A stretch of 34,055 nucleotides of DNA, from the NCBI GenBank assembly GCA_030638415.1, contig DAOWEO010000024.1, positions 1 through 34,055 of the forward strand. Direction: 5' to 3'. Below, one piece after another: positions 32,365 to 34,055 of this stretch; the stretch's first letter is position 1, and each line of letters begins with the position of its first letter. The position numbers and the translations under genes were made by a program. The DNA is from Bdellovibrionales bacterium. Its GTDB lineage: Bacteria > Bdellovibrionota > Bacteriovoracia > Bacteriovoracales > Bacteriovoracaceae. The notes under the pieces are model-generated. The model was given only the letters and a program-made list of their open reading frames with translations, searched no databases and had not been told where the DNA came from.

Positions 32365-34055
32365 TTACAAATCCCCCTGAGAATTACCCTCACCCCTTGG
32401 GTCAGAAACCCCATGCAACTTACCATTTTCAAAGGCAATTGCCTGAATACGACATCCTAAGTTTCTCTGTTTAACCGTGTGGCCCATATCCTCTAATGCA
32501 TCAACTAAATTTTCATCAAGTGGAACTTCATCAAAGCGAATATAATCTGGAGACCATTGGTGGTGAAACCTCACTGCACCAACTGCTTCATAAAGAGGCT
32601 TTTTAAACTCTAAATAGTTCAGCATCGTTTGAGCAACACAGGTAAGAATTCTAGTTCCCGAAGGTGTTCCCAATGCCAATAATGGCTTCTTATTACGTAA
32701 AACAATAGTTGGAGACATACTACTCAAAGGCCTTTTTTGTGCCTCCACTAAATTATTCTCTCCACCAACAGCACCAAAAAGATTGGATGCTCCTACCTGC
32801 GCTGCAAAGTCGTCCATCTCATTATTTAATAGAATTCCTGTACCGGGGGCAATCACTCCAGATCCAAACCATCCATTAATGGTCTGCGTAGTAGTAAGAA
32901 CATTTCCCTCATTGTCGGCAATAGTAAAGTGAGTTGTCTCACTCGACTCATAAGGAAAAGGATTGCCATGTACAACTAGCTCTATTTTTTTTGCCTTACT
33001 CTCTTGGACCGCTGCTCTCATTTGACTGGCATATTTTTTAGATGTTAAACCTTTCACTGGTACCGTTACAAAATCAGCATCACCCAGGTATTTCGCACGA
33101 TCAGCAAATGCTTGTTGCATCGCTGATGCCACTAAATGGACATGGCGAGGTGATAAAAAGCCACTGGCCTTAAGCCCATCTTTCTCAACCATATTTAAAA
33201 TTTCAACGACATGAGTTCCTCCTGAACTTGGTGGAGACATAGAGTAAATTTCATCTCCATGGTACGTACCCTTAACAGGAGCCCTATAAACAACGTTATA
33301 ACTAGCCATATCTTTCAAGCTAACCATGCCATTTAATCGCTGACTCTCTTTAACAATTTGCTTCGCAATACGTCCTTTATAAAAAGCACGTCGTCCCTGT
33401 TTAGCAATTAACCTAATACTCTTAGCCAAGTCTTTTTGTACACATAGCTCACCAACTTGTAGCGGTCTGCCATCTCTGAAAAATATTTTTTTTGTTGCTG
33501 GAAATTGTGCTAACACGTCTTTGCGATGTTTTAAAGCACGAAACATTTCAGGGTACACCTTAAATCCCTTTGCTGCAAAATCAGCAACAGGAGCTAATAC
33601 TTTCTCTAAAGGTAGCTTCCCATATCTACGATGAATTTCTAAAACACCTGCAACCAGGCCAGGTACACCAACTGCAAAAATACCATCTAGTGATTTTTTA
33701 GCTAATACCTTGCCATTTTTATCTAAAAACATATCACGGTGAGCACGTAGCGGAGCCTTCTCTCTAAAATCAACTGCAGTCGGCTCTGCCATTTTAGCTG
33801 TTTTAAATAGTAAAAAGCCACCTCCACCAAGGCCTGTAGACTGAGGTCTCTCAACTCCAATCGCAAAGGAAACGGCAGTAAAGGCATCGAATGCATTTCC
33901 TCCCATCGCAAATATTTTTTTTCCAATCTGAGTTGAATAATTCCCTTGTGAGGAGTTCATAAATTTGTTTCCAAAAGCCTCATGTGTTGATCTTTTGACT
34001 TCTAAATTAGGGATCGTCGAAAGAGTGGCAGCATCTCTATAATGACTTGCGCATC
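32365..34055 (-). CDS. ggt: Gamma-glutamyltransferase, 5' end cut by the window edge
   Basis: Gamma-glutamyltransferase/glutathione hydrolase family, an N-terminal-nucleophile enzyme that cuts itself into two subunits and then transfers or hydrolyses gamma-glutamyl groups, usually in the periplasm. Conserved features include GGNAFDAFTAVSFAIGVERP, STGLGGGGFLLF, the self-cleavage and catalytic Thr region SSETTHFTIAD, GSGVIAPGTGILLNNEMDDF and KRPLSSMSPTIVL. An ATG at 33960 would give 531 residues. The frame stays open to the window edge, though (about 31 more codons: CASHYRDAATLSTIPNLEV...), and the family needs an export signal, so the real start lies outside. The Cys at the edge (34053-34051) could be a lipoprotein Cys, but the preceding residues are not visible. 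Possible role: use of glutathione or peptides from prey. Confidence 0.93.
   Translation of the reverse strand, partial: CASHYRDAATLSTIPNLEVKRSTHEAFGNKFMNSSQGNYSTQIGKKIFAMGGNAFDAFTAVSFAIGVERPQSTGLGGGGFLLFKTAKMAEPTAVDFREKAPLRAHRDMFLDKNGKVLAKKSLDGIFAVGVPGLVAGVLEIHRRYGKLPLEKVLAPVADFAAKGFKVYPEMFRALKHRKDVLAQFPATKKIFFRDGRPLQVGELCVQKDLAKSIRLIAKQGRRAFYKGRIAKQIVKESQRLNGMVSLKDMASYNVVYRAPVKGTYHGDEIYSMSPPSSGGTHVVEILNMVEKDGLKASGFLSPRHVHLVASAMQQAFADRAKYLGDADFVTVPVKGLTSKKYASQMRAAVQESKAKKIELVVHGNPFPYESSETTHFTIADNEGNVLTTTQTINGWFGSGVIAPGTGILLNNEMDDFAAQVGASNLFGAVGGENNLVEAQKRPLSSMSPTIVLRNKKPLLALGTPSGTRILTCVAQTMLNYLEFKKPLYEAVGAVRFHHQWSPDYIRFDEVPLDENLVDALEDMGHTVKQRNLGCRIQAIAFENGKLHGVSDPRGEGNSQGDL

Overview
The window looks like AT-rich chromosomal DNA from a motile, Gram-negative predatory bacterium of the Bdellovibrionota, most likely the Bacteriovoracales (Halobacteriovorax/Bacteriovorax-like). 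This assignment is an inference. It rests on the flagellin type, the wealth of CheY/HD-GYP signalling genes, the FecR-CHASE2-cyclase operon, the DUF6178-like protein and the large secreted proteins. There are no rRNA or tRNA genes, insertion sequences, phage genes or CRISPR arrays. Gene density is high, and three convergent gene pairs share their stop codons.

Region 1 (1-7281, motility and signalling): a small secreted orphan protein; a flagellin (minus strand) with a terminator in the flagellin/orphan gap; a degenerate HD-GYP protein (minus); and a five-gene plus-strand operon. The operon encodes a disordered 724-residue protein with receiver-like and GAF-like ends, a second degenerate HD-GYP protein, a CheY, a pseudo-HPt protein ending in a CheZ-like CheY-docking tail, and a CheX-type CheY-P phosphatase. 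This operon is the best candidate here for an undescribed system.

Region 2 (7278-12235, housekeeping and ion transport): a histidine-phosphatase-family enzyme; a PRC/MgtE_N/CBS protein coupled by a 1-nt overlap to an Nramp-family transporter that lacks the usual transition-metal ligands, which suggests Mg2+ rather than Mn2+; and a DUF6178-like protein.

Region 3 (12296-21024, envelope): a ~1,000-residue exported protein of unknown function, whose signal peptide is encoded upstream of its first ATG. Divergent from it is an operon of a FecR-domain protein, a TPR/outer-membrane beta-barrel protein and a CHASE2 class III adenylate cyclase. Together these could carry a signal from the outer membrane through the periplasm to cAMP.

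Region 4 (21021-34055, all minus strand): an acyl-CoA synthetase (NDP-forming)-like protein with permuted domain order, coupled to a large Rossmann-fold oxidoreductase; a subtilisin-family protease directly coupled to a 1,100-residue secreted protein; a winged-helix regulator with a degenerate receiver domain; and a gamma-glutamyltransferase cut by the window edge. The protease pair, the regulator and the gamma-glutamyltransferase look like an exoenzyme cluster, fitting a predator or scavenger.
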